Assembly: GCF_000004195.4 (NCBI RefSeq)
Contig: NC_030683.2
Coordinates: forward strand, 2,923,133 to 2,987,132
Source of the DNA: Xenopus tropicalis
Taxonomy: Eukaryota; Chordata; Amphibia; Anura; Pipidae
Length of the DNA stretch: 64,000 nucleotides
Direction of reading: 5' to 3'
Shown piece by piece: positions 22,727-35,922 of the stretch. The notes beneath the pieces are model-generated. The model was not told where the DNA came from. It worked only from the letters and a program-made list of their open reading frames with translations, and ran no database searches. The position numbers were made by a program, and so were the translations under genes. Positions within the stretch are counted from its first letter, which is position 1. Every line of letters begins with the position of its first letter.

Positions 22727-23080
22727 CCCGGGACCGGAGCTCTGGGATTCCGCGCAGGTCCTAGCGCCGCCCGTTAGTACTGCCCTAATTGCCGCCAGGG
22801 GAAGGAGTTTCGGCGCCTGGAGCCGGGGTGGGTGTGATGGGTAACGCGGCTCTCTGCTCCCACCCTGCTGCCCCCACAGCACAAAGCAGCACTCTGAGCC
22901 CCCGGCTCTCAACTCGCCATTTATCTGCTAATGAGATTAAAGGGGAAGTTGCACGTACTGCCTTTTAAAGGGATAGTAACCCTGATACCCACAATGCACT
23001 GAATCATTTACTTACAGAGCTTTAGCTGTGGGGGATTCTGGTAGTTGTAGTTTAAGGATATCTGTAAGGGCCACAAATAC
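22727..23080 (-). promoter_or_regulatory. Candidate promoter of the long Mxi1-like isoform
   Basis: Upstream of the long-isoform ATG lies a GC-rich stretch to about 22870, then an AAAGGGG-containing segment near 22938 that looks like a decayed TTAA-type MITE end. At 23033-23051 the minus strand reads ACTACAACTACCAGAATCC, one mismatch from a ZNF143/Staf-like site, 307 bases upstream of the ATG. Confidence 0.4.
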
Positions 23081-23088
23081 AGTTCCTT

Positions 23089-24617
23089 CAGGCTGGGCCC
23101 CCTTAGCCCATAACAAGGTTACAGATATATAGAAACATTGGGGTAACAGTCACCCCGCTATAGTTCCAGGGGTACCCAGGGCACAAATAAGCACCCCAAA
23201 TCCCCCCCTAACTGGTCTTCAGGCTGGGCCCCCTTAGCCCATAACAAGGTTACAGATATATAGAAACATTGGGGTAACAGTCACCCCGCTATAGTTCCAG
23301 GGGTACCCAGGGCACAAATAAGCACTCACCCCAAATCCCCCCCTAACTGGCCTTCAGGCTGGGCCCCCTTAGCCCATAACAAGGTTACAGATATATAGAA
23401 ACATTGGGGTAACAGTCACCCCGCTATAGTTCCAGGGGTACCCAGGGCACAAATAAGCACTCACCCCAAATCCCCCCCTAACTGGCCTTCAGGCTGGGCC
23501 CCCTTAGCCCATAACAAGGTTACAGATATATAGAAACATTGGGGTAACAGTCACCCTGCTATAGTTCCAGGGGTACCCAGGGCACAAATAAGCACTCACC
23601 CCAAATCCCCCCCTAACTGGCCTTCAGGCTGGGCCCCCTTAGCCCATAACAAGGTTACAGATATATAGAAACATTGGGGTAACAGTCACCCCGCTATAGT
23701 TCCAGGGGTACCCAGGGCACAAATAAGCACCCCCAAATCCCCCCCTAACTGGCCTTTAGGCTGGGCCCCCTTAGCCCATAACAAGGTTACAGATATATAG
23801 AAACATTGGGGTAACAGTCACCCCGCTATAGTTCCAGGGGTACCCAGGGCACAAATAAGCACTCACCCCAAATCCCCCCCTAACTGGCCTTCAGGCTGGG
23901 CCCCCTTAGCCCATAACAAGGTTACAGATATATAGAAACATTGGGGTAACAGTCACCCCGCTCTAGTTCCAGGGGTACCCAGGGCACAAATAAGCACTCA
24001 CCCCAAATCCCCCCCTAACTGGCCTTCAGGCTGGGCCCCCTTAGCCCATAACAAGGTTACAGATATATAGAAACATTGGGGTAACAGTCACCCCGCTATA
24101 GTTCCAGGGGTACCCAGGGCACAAATAAGCCCTCACCCCAAATCCCCCCCTAACTGGCCTTCAGGCTGGGCCCCCTTAGCCCATAACAAGGTTACAGATA
24201 TATAGAAACATTGGGGTAACAGTCACCCCGCTATAGTTCCAGGGGTACCCAGGGCACAAATAAGCACTCACCCCAAATCCCCCCCTAACTGGCCTTCAGG
24301 CTGGGCCCCCTTAGCCCATAACAAGGTTACAGATATATAGAAACATTGGGGTAACAGTCACCCCGCTATAGTTCCAGGGGTACCCAGGGCACAAATAAGC
24401 CCCCAAATCCCCCCCTAACTGGCCTTCAGGCTGGGCCCCCTTAGCCCATAACAAGGTTACAGATATATAGAAACATTGGGGTAACAGTCACCCCGCTATA
24501 GTTCCAGGGGTACCCAGGGCACAAATAAGCACTCACCCCAAATCCCCCCCTAACTGGCCTTCAGGCTGGGCCCCCTTAGCCCATAACAAGGTTACAGATA
24601 TATAGAAACATTGGGGG
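23089..24617 (+). repeat. 131-135-base minisatellite (about 11 units)
   Basis: Units begin AGGCTGGGCCCCCTTAGCCC and contain AACAAGGTTACAGATATATA and GGTACCCAGGGCACAAATAA. Length differences come from presence or absence of an ACTC insertion. The same family recurs at 39900-40782. Confidence 0.97.
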
Positions 24618-27504
24618 GCCCAGGACAGATTTGGTTGGATTGGTTGGAGCAGAGTCACACAGTCGGCAGTGAGATCAGATTGAGTTGCAGATTGGGGTAC
24701 CCGGGGGCCCCACACACACACAGATCCCTTCCCATATACTTGGTGCATAAGTGCCGCCGTAACCATGTGGTGCCATAGGAACTAAGTGCCAGTTCTGCCC
24801 GGGTTTGGCCACACACACACACACATCTGGGCACAGCTTGGCATCAGCACTGAGCTTTTATGATAACCAACTTATTCCAAAGGTTTTGGGGGCAATAAAT
24901 CTTTAATAACCACGGAGGGGTACCCCTGAATTACGTACTGTATGTGCTTTTAGTGGGGTTCCAGCCCCCCTGCGGGGCCTCTGTATCCAGGGGTGTAAGT
25001 AACAGTCCTGGCCCCCAAAGCTTAGCCCCCCCCCCAAACAGTGGCAACAGGACATTTTCATAAACATATCCCCCTGTGCCCCCTTTACCCCCAGAAGTTA
25101 CAGAACTGCTTTCTCTATTTGATGCCCCTGACTATACCCCTAATCCCAGCCCTACTCTTCCCATAATGCTTTGCACAGAGGGCACATGTGCCCCCCCCCC
25201 CCATGTTAGAGAGCCCCAGGCCCCTCCATACACTCCATCCCTAGTCATGGAAGGATTATCACACGACAAGCAAAGGTGCACCTTCCCTCCCCCCACCCTG
25301 AGCATCAGCCAATCAGAAGGCTCCTTTCCATATCACCTGCAGTTCCCTGAGGACAACACCTGTTCTGGCCCCGGTACCTGCCATCTGTCTGCCAGCGGCG
25401 CCCATTCCCTCCTGGCCCTTACAAACACAGCTAACGTGGGGCCCTGTGGATATAAATCTGCAATAACCATCCTGCTGTACTACAACTCCCAGGATCCCTA
25501 GCAGCCGAGGCATTTTAGCTTAGTTAGAGCCAATTACACTAATTTCATTGCCTACAATTCACACAATGGGCACAAGTGCCACCGTGATACAATGTTACAA
25601 CTGGCCACTAATTATACCCCAAACCCCCTTGTCTTCCCTAACGCTGTGGGTATTGGTGGGGTCAGTTTCCTCTGGGGGTTGCAGGAACAATGGGGCAGGT
25701 GAATGGCATTGTGGGAAGGGGGAGGAGCATGTATTGTCTTTTGTTACAACCTGTTAATTTGAGTAATTATTGATGAACCAACAATGTACAGAGACCCCCC
25801 CCCCCTCCCCCTGGGGCACTCAGGTACAGTACCTTCATCATCATCATCATCCCCCTCGTGTATCCGTCTGCCCAGCGCCCCACAATCCTATAATCACTAG
25901 CAAACATGGGTTACAGTCAGGGACACTAAGATCAGAGCCCTGTTTGCAAGAGCTTACAATCTAAAGGACAATAATAATATTTTTTTACACGGGGACACAT
26001 TGGCAGGGGGTCTGGGTTGGCACTGTTTGACCCATGTGTTGCCCAACATGGAATGTACCCAGCAGCTCTAGGGCAGACCGGGATCGGATCAGTGCCACCC
26101 ACATGTAGGGGCAAATTGCTCCGCAGCCGATCAGGTACCTGAAAAGACAAGGATCCCCCTTACCCATAGGGCGAGAAATTCACAAGTGATTGGCCGCTTG
26201 CAGTTCAGCTGGAAACAGCCAATCCTAGTCAGCGCAGAGGTAAAAGGCAAGTAAAGCTGGCAGCTTATTGGTCCATATATGGAGCCCGCGGGAGGGACCA
26301 CCAATCAGACAGGTTGAGGGCTAAGGCTTAGCTCAACCCAATCTAACCCAGTGCATGGGGGGCCAAATTGGCCAGATATCCACCTGTTCCCCCAAACTGC
26401 TCACCTGTTACTGATCCAATCAGCACATGGGGCAATTGGGCTGCAATGAGAAAACACCTTGCCCCCCGCCCCCCCCCCCCCCCGGGTTTGTCTCAGCCAC
26501 AACAATGTGCAACAGAGCCCACAATCTGCCCCGTCTGGAGCTTTTGTTCTCCCCCAGGAGCTGCGGGTGTGAAATGCTCTGTGCAAATGAGGGGCCCATT
26601 GTCCTTCCCGGCAGATGTTCCAGACCCCCAGGATTGAGTTACAGGCACAGGGATTACAGGAGAAAGAGATAATCAGTAACTGTAAGGGGGGGGGTAAACT
26701 TGTATGGCAGCCCCGCCCCCGGGGAAAGGGCAAGTCAACCAGCACGGTCACATCTAACCTGTATTTCAGCCGACAGGCCGATGCCATTCCCGTCAGTGAT
26801 GCCCCCCCACCCCTGGGTAGGGGGAACTTGCTGTGGCACCGCACACAGACCCTTCCACCACCGATTGGGTCTCCCCCTGGCTATTATGTGACCCCCGATT
26901 CGATGGAAAATCAAACCTGCTTGGTTGAGATCTGCCCAGTTTTAGGGTTGGGTTGACCCATTGGGGGGGCATACATGGGCAGATAAGCTGCTGAACTGGC
27001 TTGAAGGACCCTGAACCCCTGTAGGAATTTAAGAGTTGGTCCTGTCCAATCAGGGATGAAAGTTGGGGAAGTTGTGAGCACTGTGGGGGGGGGGGGGTGA
27101 TTGGGGCAGGGATCAGCTTTGGGTGCCCCCACCTGTAGTCCAATCACAGTTTGTTGTTCCCTTGGCCAATGACAGATGCTTCCGTCCAATCATGTGGTGT
27201 CTCATTGCTGGTACCGGTACCATCAGAAACTGAGTTTATTATTCTGGATCCTATAGAAACACCAGCGCTGGGTCTATGTGTGGGGGGGTCAGGGCCCAGG
27301 GTGGGGTGCAGTGCCATGGGTGGGGGCATGATGGGGCAGTTCACTTTCTCTGAAGCCTGCGGGGGGGGGGGGGGGAAGAGGTAAGTAGTTCCCTGTGGGG
27401 TCAAACAGAAGGGCCTGGGCCCCTCTTTGGGAGGAAGTTTAGCCACACCCCCTTCTCCCAAATTCCCTGAGAACAACGAAACATAGGTCAGGTCACTGCT
27501 GAGC
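24618..27504. other. Unique intergenic sequence, no gene recognised
   Basis: Open frames are short and lack family resemblance. It holds homopolymer C and G runs, a CAT repeat near 25838, and an ACTACAACTCCCAGGATC motif at 25479-25496. It lies between the Mxi1-like long-isoform promoter and arhgef5, so an untranslated arhgef5 exon could be anywhere from here to 47 kb. Confidence 0.5.
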
Positions 27505-28447
27505 CCCCCAGTTACTCACAGAGCCCCCAGTTACTCACTCGCAGAGCCCCCCAATTACTCACAGAGCCCCCAGTTACTCACAGAGCCCCCAGTTACTCAC
27601 TTGCAGAGCCCCCCCAGTTACTCACTCACAGATCCCCCCAGTTACTCGCAGAGCCCCCCCAGTTACTCACTCACAGAGCCCCCCAGTTACTTGCAGAGCC
27701 CCCCAGTTACGCGCAGAGCCCCCCAGTTACTCACAGAGTCCCCCAGTTACTCACAGAGCCCCCCCAGTTACTCACAGAGCCCCCCAGTTACTCACAGAGC
27801 CCCCCCAGTTACTCACAGAGCCCCCCCAGTTACTCACAGAGCCCCCCAGTTACTCACAGAGCCCCCCCAGTTACTCACAGAGCCCCCCAATTACTCACAG
27901 AGCCCCCCAGTTACTCACAGAGTCCCCCAGTTACTCACAGAGCCCCCAGATACTCACAGAGCCCCCCCAGTTACTCACAGAGCCCCCCAGTTACTCACAG
28001 AGCCCCCCAGTTACTCACAGAGCCCCCCCAGTTACTCACAGAGCCCCCCAATTACTCACAGAGCCCCCCAGTTACTGACAGAGCCCCCAGTTACTGACAG
28101 AGCCCCCCAGTTACTGACAGAGCCCCCCAGTTACTGACAGAGCCCCCCAGTTACTCACAGAGCCCCCCAGTTACTCACAGAGCCCCCCCAGTTACTCACA
28201 GAGCCCCCCAATTACTCACAGAGCCCCCCAGTTACTGACAGAGCCCCCCAGTTACTGACAGAGCCCCCCAGTTACTGACAGAGCCCCCCAGTTACTGACA
28301 GAGCCCCCCCAGTTACTGACAGAGCCCCCCAGTTACTCACAGAGCCCTCCAGTTACTCACAGAGCCCCCCCCAGTTACTCACAGAGCCCCCCCAGTTACT
28401 GACAGAGCCCCCCCAGTTACTGACAGAGCCCCCCCCAGTTACTGCAG
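27505..28447 (+). repeat. 20-21-base minisatellite (about 46 units)
   Basis: The unit is CAGAGCCCCCCAGTTACTCA with variable C-run length and an ACTCA/ACTGA split. It is intergenic. Its Pro/Ser/Gln-rich open frames are repeat translations. Confidence 0.96.
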
Positions 28448-29270
28448 ACACTGATTTTACTAGTAATTACATTGGTAAGACTGCAGTTTTATACCTGGGG
28501 GGGTTCCAGGGAGATGATTACTGGCCTGATATTCCCCCCCCACCCAAGCGAATAGATTTCTGTACTTATAAATCACATGGCTGCTCTGATTTTGTGGCAC
28601 AGAATTCGGTTTGTGCACAGAAGAGATGAGTGAGTGCAAGTTGTGACACGTGAGGGTGAGTGGGGGCGGATGGGGCAGTGAATAGGTGAGTACATACACA
28701 GTTTTCCGGTAACGGGAGGGGGAGTGTGCGTATATACAGGCCTCAGTACAACCCCCAGGCTCTTACAAAGCTAAGTGCAAATGAAGAGGTAACAAGCTCA
28801 CCCCATAAATTATGTGGGTGTATAAACCCCGGACCCCCCACCTCCAACACACGACTTCAAAACAGTCCTGGCAAAGTTATTGGGAAATGCACTCCCCAAA
28901 GACAAGTGGGGGTCCCGGTGCAGCGCCCCCAACCCGTAGCCTGAGGTATTAAACAAACATCAGGTTGAAGAGAAATGGCCGCACTCCTTGGTCCACTAAA
29001 ACTTTATTGTAGAGATCTTAAAACAAAAAGGTCCCGACGCGTTTCGTATACAAAAGATACGTAGTCATAGGAACATAATTACAGTTGCCCCCGAGCCAGA
29101 TGCTGAGGGGGCAGTAACTATACAAACAGGGTGCGGCTCTACTCCTCCCCCTTATTCACTGACCCCACGGGGCAAAGCTGCCCACAGGATCACCTGGCAT
29201 TGGCACCTATGTGCCCGGCTGTATCACACCCCATAGCCCCCCCCATTATATCCACTTAGCACCCCCTCCA
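28448..29270. other. Unique sequence with a probable decayed dispersed repeat
   Basis: The part at about 28965-29090 carries GGTCCCGACGCGTTTCGTAT, a motif I associate with dispersed repeats of amphibians and fishes; its family cannot be named from sequence alone. An E-box CACGTG lies at 28647-28652. No gene seen. Confidence 0.4.
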
Positions 29271-30037
29271 GACTGGGGAATGGGTGGGCGCTGGGGAATG
29301 GGTGAGCTCTGGGAAATGGGTGGTGCTGGGGAATGGGTGAGCTCTGGGAAATGGGTGGTGCTGGGGAATGGGTGGGTGCTGGGGAATGGGTGAGCTCTGG
29401 GAAATGGGTGGTGCTGGGGAATGGGTGAGCTCTGGGAAATGGGTGGGTGCTGGGGAATGGGTGGGCGCGGGGGAATGGGTGGGTGCTGGGGAATGGGTGG
29501 GCGTGGGGGAATGGGTGGGCGCGGGGGAATGGGTGAGCTCTGGGAAATGGGTGAGCTCTGGGAAATGGGTGGTGCTGGGGAATGGGTGGGCGCGGGGGAA
29601 TGGGTGGGTGCTGGGGAATGGGTGGGCGCTGGGGAATGGGTGGGCGCTGGGGAATGGGTGGGCGCTGGGGAATGGGTGAGCTCTGGGGAATGGGTGGGCG
29701 CTGGGGAATGGGTGAGCTCTGGGGAATGGGTGGGTGCTGGGGAATGGCTGAGCTCTGGGGAATGGGTGGGCACGGGGGAATGGGTGAGCTCTGGGGAATG
29801 GGTGGGCACGGGGGAATGGGTGAGCTCTGGGAAATGGGTGGGCGCTGAGGAATGGGTGGGTGCTGGGGAATGGCTGAGCTCTGGGGAATGGGTGGGCGCT
29901 GGGGAATGGGTGGGCGCTGGGGAATGGGTGGGCGCTGGGGAATGGGTGAGCTCTGGGGAATGGGTGGGTGCTGGGGAATGGGTGGGTGCTGGGGAATGGA
30001 TGAGTGCTGGGGAATGGGTGGGTGCTGGGGAATGGCT
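29271..30037 (+). repeat. 18-20-base G-rich minisatellite (about 42 units)
   Basis: The unit is GGGGAATGGGTGGGCGCT, alternating with GGGAATGGGTGAGCTCT. It is open in many frames on both strands, which explains the long Pro/His-rich and Gly/Trp-rich open frames here. Confidence 0.96.
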
Positions 30038-30040
30038 GAG

Positions 30041-30147
30041 CTCTGCCCCACACACTACGGATCTGCCCCACACAGTACGGATCTGCCCCACACACTACGG
30101 ATCTGCCCCACACACTACGGATCTGCCCCACACACTACGGATCTGCT
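30041..30147 (+). repeat. 20-base tandem repeat (5 units)
   Basis: Units of CTGCCCCACACACTACGGAT directly follow the preceding array without a spacer. Confidence 0.93.
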
Positions 30148-32987
30148 TTTGTTTATTCTACAACCAAATAAAACGGAACCCAAACATATTGCATGCATAT
30201 TGCAGACTGGGTGTAATTACAGGATAATGTTGCTAACGAGCACTAAGATATTGTTAGTCCAATGGGGGGGGGGGGTGGTATTTCCTACTAGTCACATGAT
30301 TGCCTCTACTTGCCATTCTTGTAAAAAAAAAAAAAACAGCGGGCCTTCCTTGCTTTATGGCAGAGATACTAAATCAAATAGCAGGATCAGTTACCCTTTA
30401 CCGGAGAGGCTGAGCTGCAGCACTGCTGGCTGGAGATACCAGTGTCAGATTTAACTAGGAGACCGGGAGAGAAAAGATTCCCCTTTATATCAATGCAAAT
30501 GAAGTTGGGGGCGGATCACTTGGACCATTGCGGTTCCGCCCCCCCAGGTGTAACGTGATGTGATGCAACAAAATAAGCAATGGCTTCCAGGCCAGTGTAA
30601 CCGCCTCCCCAAAGTGGTTGTACTGCAACTCCCACCTGTCCCACCTGTGCTGGAGATACTTTTTACCTGTTTTTTTACCAGGAAATATCTGTGGTTGGTC
30701 CAAGCAGAATTAAAACAAATCTCTAGTCCAATGAGACGCCCTTCAGATTTTGCCTTATTTACTGCAGGGAGTAACAAAAACCTTTAGCTTTACTGCCGCC
30801 CAAGGGCACACACAGTGGTGGGAAGTGGTACTGCAAGTCCTAACCTAAAAGCGCCGGCACTTGTCCTGGGCTTGGACTTTATAGCTTAGTGGGGTTCACA
30901 GAATGTGGCCAATAACAGGCTCCAGATCTAGTAACCCATAGCAACCAATGACTTGTTTGTGTTCACACAGTAGAATGGTGTATTTTCCTGGCTGATTGGT
31001 TGCTATGGGCTGCTATTCTTCGTGCTTAGCCACATTCATTGCACATGATCCCTCTTCTTTCTATGATTGGTCAGTGGCCTTGCTTACTTGTACTGACTGC
31101 AATGTGTCGCTAATAGCAGTATTGTGTTACCCAGACTGTAAATGGAACCTTCTATAGATACGGAAGTTTCCCTGGAGGATATCCAATTAGCACCCCCCGC
31201 CCCCCAATTAGCAGGTTGTACTGTGACCTGTGTATTGGGCCATTGGGAAGTCTGGCCGCCCAAAATCTGTCAGACAATCAGCACCATTTTGATTGGCAGG
31301 TTTGATAATCCCATTGGGCAGTGATCGCATTGGCACAATCATATAGTTCTACCCAAATGGGTCTCCGTAGGCCTCCATTAAGATCCAATTGTTGGACAGG
31401 GGAACAATCAGATCCTTCGTATTTGCCCAACTGTCTGAAAACCCAAATTGTGTAAATATCTGCTTGTTTGGCAATGGTGCATAATGTGGCAAATCTGCCC
31501 ATGAATGGGCACGTGCCTTGGGGGTGGGGGGCGCACTACAGGGGCAGCAATCTGCAGAAAGAAGGGGCAAGTGGGCAAGTAGAGAACTGTGCAGGCAGTC
31601 AGATGAATGGGGGGGGGGGGGCAAGAAGCAAGTAGGGTGCCCAGGGGTTGGGGCAATATTTAATAGTATGGTCTAACTCTGAGCTCTAGCCCTGGGCCGG
31701 CTCATACCAATGCGGCCAATAAGCTCAGCAGTTGGACCACATCCTCTGTTGGGGGTCTAGGAACATCGGGTCCTGCAGCTGCAGGGAGGGGAGTCACTTT
31801 CCAGTTACACCAGTTCCCTCGGTGCAACTCCCCTGTATGGGACCCTGTGAAATTTACTGACCACTGGGAAAATCTGTCTCGCCCCCCCCCCCATCATCTC
31901 ACAAAGACCCCTGAATAATGGTCTGTCTGGGGGTGTGTGGGGGCAGATCCTGCAATCAATGGACTCGTGATAGCACTCTCTCTCTTAGACATTAGACATC
32001 TGTCACCACTCAAAAGCCTCCCATTCCCTGGGCTTGTCACGAGAGAGTGCCAGGGACAATCAGGGGGTCACATAATTAACCCCTCAGGCTGAGCCCACGA
32101 GGGACAGTAATGTTAACGATGAAACAACAAGAAAGTGGGAAAAATAAATAGTTAAACTCTCACATTTGCACGGGAGCTTCTCAAATTAGATTTAAAGGGT
32201 AACTAAAGCCACACAATGCCCTGTATTATTCATATATATATATATATTCTCTGCTGCCAACAGCCCATTGGCATTGGGGCTCATTTAAATGCTATAATTA
32301 AGGCTAAGAATTCACTGTTGCCCCCCCAGACCCCGTGGTGCAGATGGTACAGAAACATTTCCCCCCCCGGGGTGGGACATGCCAAGGATGTGCAAGTGGG
32401 GGGGGGGGGATTTGCGGAACTGCTGAGACCATTCCCATGCACCCCCCCCTTCCTCCCATCTTTTGTCCCATGACCCTAGCGAGGGGCTTCAGCCGGGGGC
32501 AGCTCTGTCTCTGCCCATTGTGCCGGCGGCAGGTCCCACTTTCTGCCTCATTTCTCCCTTTCCACAAGTGCCACGCGGATTCCTTTTTAATGGACTCGTG
32601 GAACTGATCTGACTTCTCATTAGGGGGAGAGAGTTCATCGGGACGCTTGGGAGAAAGCAAGGTCATTGCCCCCCCCCCCTGCACTGATTGCTTTTTAATT
32701 GCTGGGCTTGAATATCTCCTGTTAAACCCCCCCTGTCCCCCCTGTCCCAGAAAGTGAAATCTTGTTTGTCTATGGGAAATATCCACAGGCTCAGTAAATA
32801 TGGGACATGTGGCTTCCGCCTCATCCGAACTGTCCAATCAGCAATTAGATTTAAATGGTCAACTGCGTTAGAAAACAAAAGCAATTGATTGGTTGCTATG
32901 GCCAACATCATCAGCGGTATTAACTTACACACTATAATAATATGTCCCTATAGGCCCCAGGGAGCAGAATTAAAGTGGGGAGAGCAT
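30148..32987. other. Unique intergenic sequence, no gene recognised
   Basis: Contains a palindromic MITE (30931-31014), an E-box at 31510-31515 and several G/C homopolymers. No open frame resembles a known family. Confidence 0.5.
30931..31014. mobile_element. Short palindromic MITE, copy 1
   Basis: It starts GTAACCCATAGCAACCAATG and ends with the near complement GATTGGTTGCTATGGGCTGC, so the whole element folds as a hairpin. A second copy lies in an arhgef5 intron at 61193-61267. Confidence 0.7.
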
Positions 32988-34861
32988 GTATAGTGGGGCA
33001 AGATGGAGACAGTAGGGCAAGATGGAGACAGTAGGGCAAGATGGAGACAGTAGGGCAAGATGGGGACAGTAGGGCAAGATGGAGACAGTAGGGCAAGATG
33101 GGGACAGTAGGGCAAGATGGAGACAGTAGGGCAAGATGGAGACAGAAGGACAAGATGGAGACAGTAGGGCAAGTTGGAGACAGTAGGACAAGATGGAGAC
33201 AGTAGGGCAAGATGGAGACAGTAGGACAAGATGGAGACAGTAGGGCAAGTTGGAGACAGTAGGGCAAGATGGAGACAGTAGGCAAGATGGAGACAGTAGG
33301 GCAAGATGGAGACAGTAGTGCAAGATGGAGACAGTAGGGCAAGATGGAGACAGTAGGGCAAGATGGAGACAGTAGGGCAAGATGGAGACAGTAGGGCAAG
33401 ATGGAGACAGTAGTGCAAGATGGAGACAGTAGGGCAAGATGGAGACAGTAGGGCAAGTAGGGCAAGATGGAGACAGTAGGGCAAGATGGAGACAGTAGGG
33501 CAAGATGGAGACAGTAGGGCAAGATGGAGACAGAAGGACAGATGGAGACAGTAGGGCAAGTTGGAGACAGTAGGACAAGATGGAGACAGTAGGGCAAGAT
33601 GGAGACAGTAGGGCAAGATGGAGACAGTAGGGCAAGATGGAGACAGTAGTGCAAGATGGAGACAGTAGGGCAAGATGGAGACAGTAGGGGCAAGATGGAG
33701 ACAGTAGGGCAAGATGGAGACAGTAGTACAAGATGGAGACAGTAGGGCAAGATGGAGACAGTAGTGCAAGATGGAGACAGTAGGGCAAGATGGAGACAGT
33801 AGGGCAAGATGGAGACAGTAGGGCAAGATGGAGACAGTAGGGCAAGATGGAGACAGTAGTGCAAGATGGAGACAGTAGGGCAAGATGGAGACAGTAGGCA
33901 AGATGGAGACAGTAGGGCAAGATGGAGACAGTAGGGCAAGATGGAGACAGTAGTACAAGATGGAGACAGTAGGGCAAGATGGAGACAGTAGGTACAAGAT
34001 GGAGACAGTAGGGCAAGATGGAGACAGTAGTGCAAGATGGAGACAGTAGGGCAAGATGGGGACAGTAGGGCAAGATGGAGACAGTAGGACAAGATGGAAA
34101 CATCAGGGCAAGAGGGAGGCAGTAGGACAAGATGGGGACAGTAGGGCAAGATGGGGACAGTAGGGCAAGATGGGGACAGTAGGGCAAGATGGGGACAGTA
34201 GGGCAAGATAGAGACAGTAGGACAAGATGGAAACATCAGGGCAAGAGGGAGGCAGTAGGACAAGATGGGGACAGTAGGGCAAGATGGGGACAGTAGGGCA
34301 AGATGGGGACAGTAGGGCAAGATGGGGACAGTAGGACAAGATGGAGACAGTAAGACAAGATGGAGACAGTAGGGCAAGATGGAGACAGTAGGGCAAGATG
34401 GGGACAGTAGGGCAAGATGGAGACAGTAAGACAAGATGGAGACAGTAGGACAAGATGGAGACAGTAGGGCAAGATGGAGACAGTAGGACAAGATGGGGAC
34501 AGTAGGGCAAGATGGAGACAGTAGGGCAAGATGGGGACAGTAGGGCAAGATGGAGACAGTAAGACAAGATGGAGACAGTAGGACAAGATGGAGACAGTAG
34601 GGCAAGATGGAGACAGTAGGACAAGATGGAGACAGTAGGACAAGATGGGGACAGTAGGGCAAGATGGAGACAGTAGGGCAAGATGGGGACAGTAGGGCAA
34701 GATGGAGACAGTAAGACAAGATGGAGACAGTAGGACAAGATGGAGACAGTAGGGCAAGATGGAGACAGTAGTACAAGATGGAGACAATAGGACAAGATGG
34801 AGACAGTAGGGCAAGATGGAAACATCAGGGCAAGAGGGAGGCAGTAGGGCAAGACTGTAGA
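32988..34861 (+). repeat. 19-base purine-rich minisatellite (about 98 units)
   Basis: The unit is AGGGCAAGATGGAGACAGT with GGACAAG, AGTGCAAG and GGGGACAG variants. Nearly every base on the plus strand is a purine or part of a short CA/T interruption. The complementary strand gives a 614-codon stop-free frame of Leu/Ser/Pro/Cys repeats, which is not a gene. Confidence 0.97.
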
Positions 34862-34862
34862 A

Positions 34863-34927
34863 CAGCGGTTCTCAACCTGTGGGTCGGGACCCCTTTGGGG
34901 ATTGAAACACATATTTCTGATGGTCTT
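34863..34927 (+). mobile_element. hAT-like element end (fragment)
   Basis: CAGCGGTTCTCAACCTGTGG followed by a GACCCC/GGGG segment and ACACATATTTCTGATGGTC matches the terminal region of hAT-Charlie-type non-autonomous elements of vertebrates as I recall them. Only one end is visible, joined directly to the end of the 19-base array. Confidence 0.6.
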
Positions 34928-35922
34928 GGATGTCCTTAGACCCCCAACAGAGGATGAGGCCCAATTGCTCAGCTCATTGGCCCCCTTAGTATGAGGCTGC
35001 ACCTCCCTGTACCATAATGTTAAAGCAGAGCACTGGGGGCTGCAGTTTCCCAACAATCCGAGGGCCCCAACCAAACCCGCACGGGGTCACTGACCCCACA
35101 AGCAGACGGTTGAAGACTTGAGAGGGGAGAATGGAGAAAGCAACTGATTCTAGTAAGTGAGGGCTGTAAAGCTGCTCAATATAACTCTATTCCCAACATA
35201 TTAACATAACAGCCCCCCCCCCTATACACAGAGCAATGGAAATGCCTGGGGAGGGATATGCGCAAAACATTTCCTTCCAACCCCCCCTAAAACTAAATCC
35301 GTCTAACAGAAATGGCGTGGGTGCTGTGTGAGTGCCAGGGCTCCCCGTATGACCCCACTGGGCTGTATCCTTATTAACGGCCTTACAGACCTGCCCTAAT
35401 GAGATCCCCCCCCCCCAGTACTAATTAGACACAATCCAGCTGCTTCACCTGCAGCCAATGGGAGCCACTGCTCGGCCTGAGCCTCTCCCTATTCACTCAG
35501 CTTTGTCCCAGCACAATGGCTTCTCTGTAGGTCACCCAACTCCAGCAGAGCCTGAGCGAGCCATCTGCTCCCCGTCCTACCCCCACCCCATAAACAGGGG
35601 GCAGGATCCTATTCTCATGCAGGGAGCGATGTGCCCAAACTTGTAATTACAGCCAAACTTCCTGGGCCAATCGGCTCTCACCTTTTATTACAGATACAGG
35701 GAATGTGAGCAGATGAGCCCTTAGGTTTATTTTACCTTTAAAATTCTCTCCTTTGTCCCCAGAATCTCTTTTGGTGCTGAAATGATCCAGAAAACATAAG
35801 AATGAAGAAAAGACCAACTGCAACTTGTGTGAGAACCCCGACACCCCATGTCCATTCCCTTCACTCCCCCCAGTCCCTGATATTAAAGTGACAGTGATGG
35901 TAACACCAGGTTACCTGTAAGT
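34928..35922. other. Unique intergenic sequence, no gene recognised
   Basis: Short frames only, with C runs near 35212 and 35408. Nothing further can be supported. Confidence 0.55.

Noticed and set aside
27601..28137. A 178-codon Pro/Ser/Tyr-rich frame
   Set aside because: Translation of the 20-21-base CAGAGCCCCCCAGTTACTCA array.
29224..30454. Pro/His-rich and Gly/Trp-rich frames of 200-291 codons on both strands
   Set aside because: Translations of the 18-20-base array.
12304..32837. Assorted 60-180-codon frames in unique DNA (for example at 17491-18024, 32304-32837, 26401-26844)
   Set aside because: No domain, no splice-consistent neighbours and composition explained by C/G homopolymers.
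32932..35074. A 614-codon minus-strand frame and its neighbours (Leu-Ser-Pro-Ser-Cys repeats)
   Set aside because: Translation of the 19-base purine array; stop-free in several frames at once.
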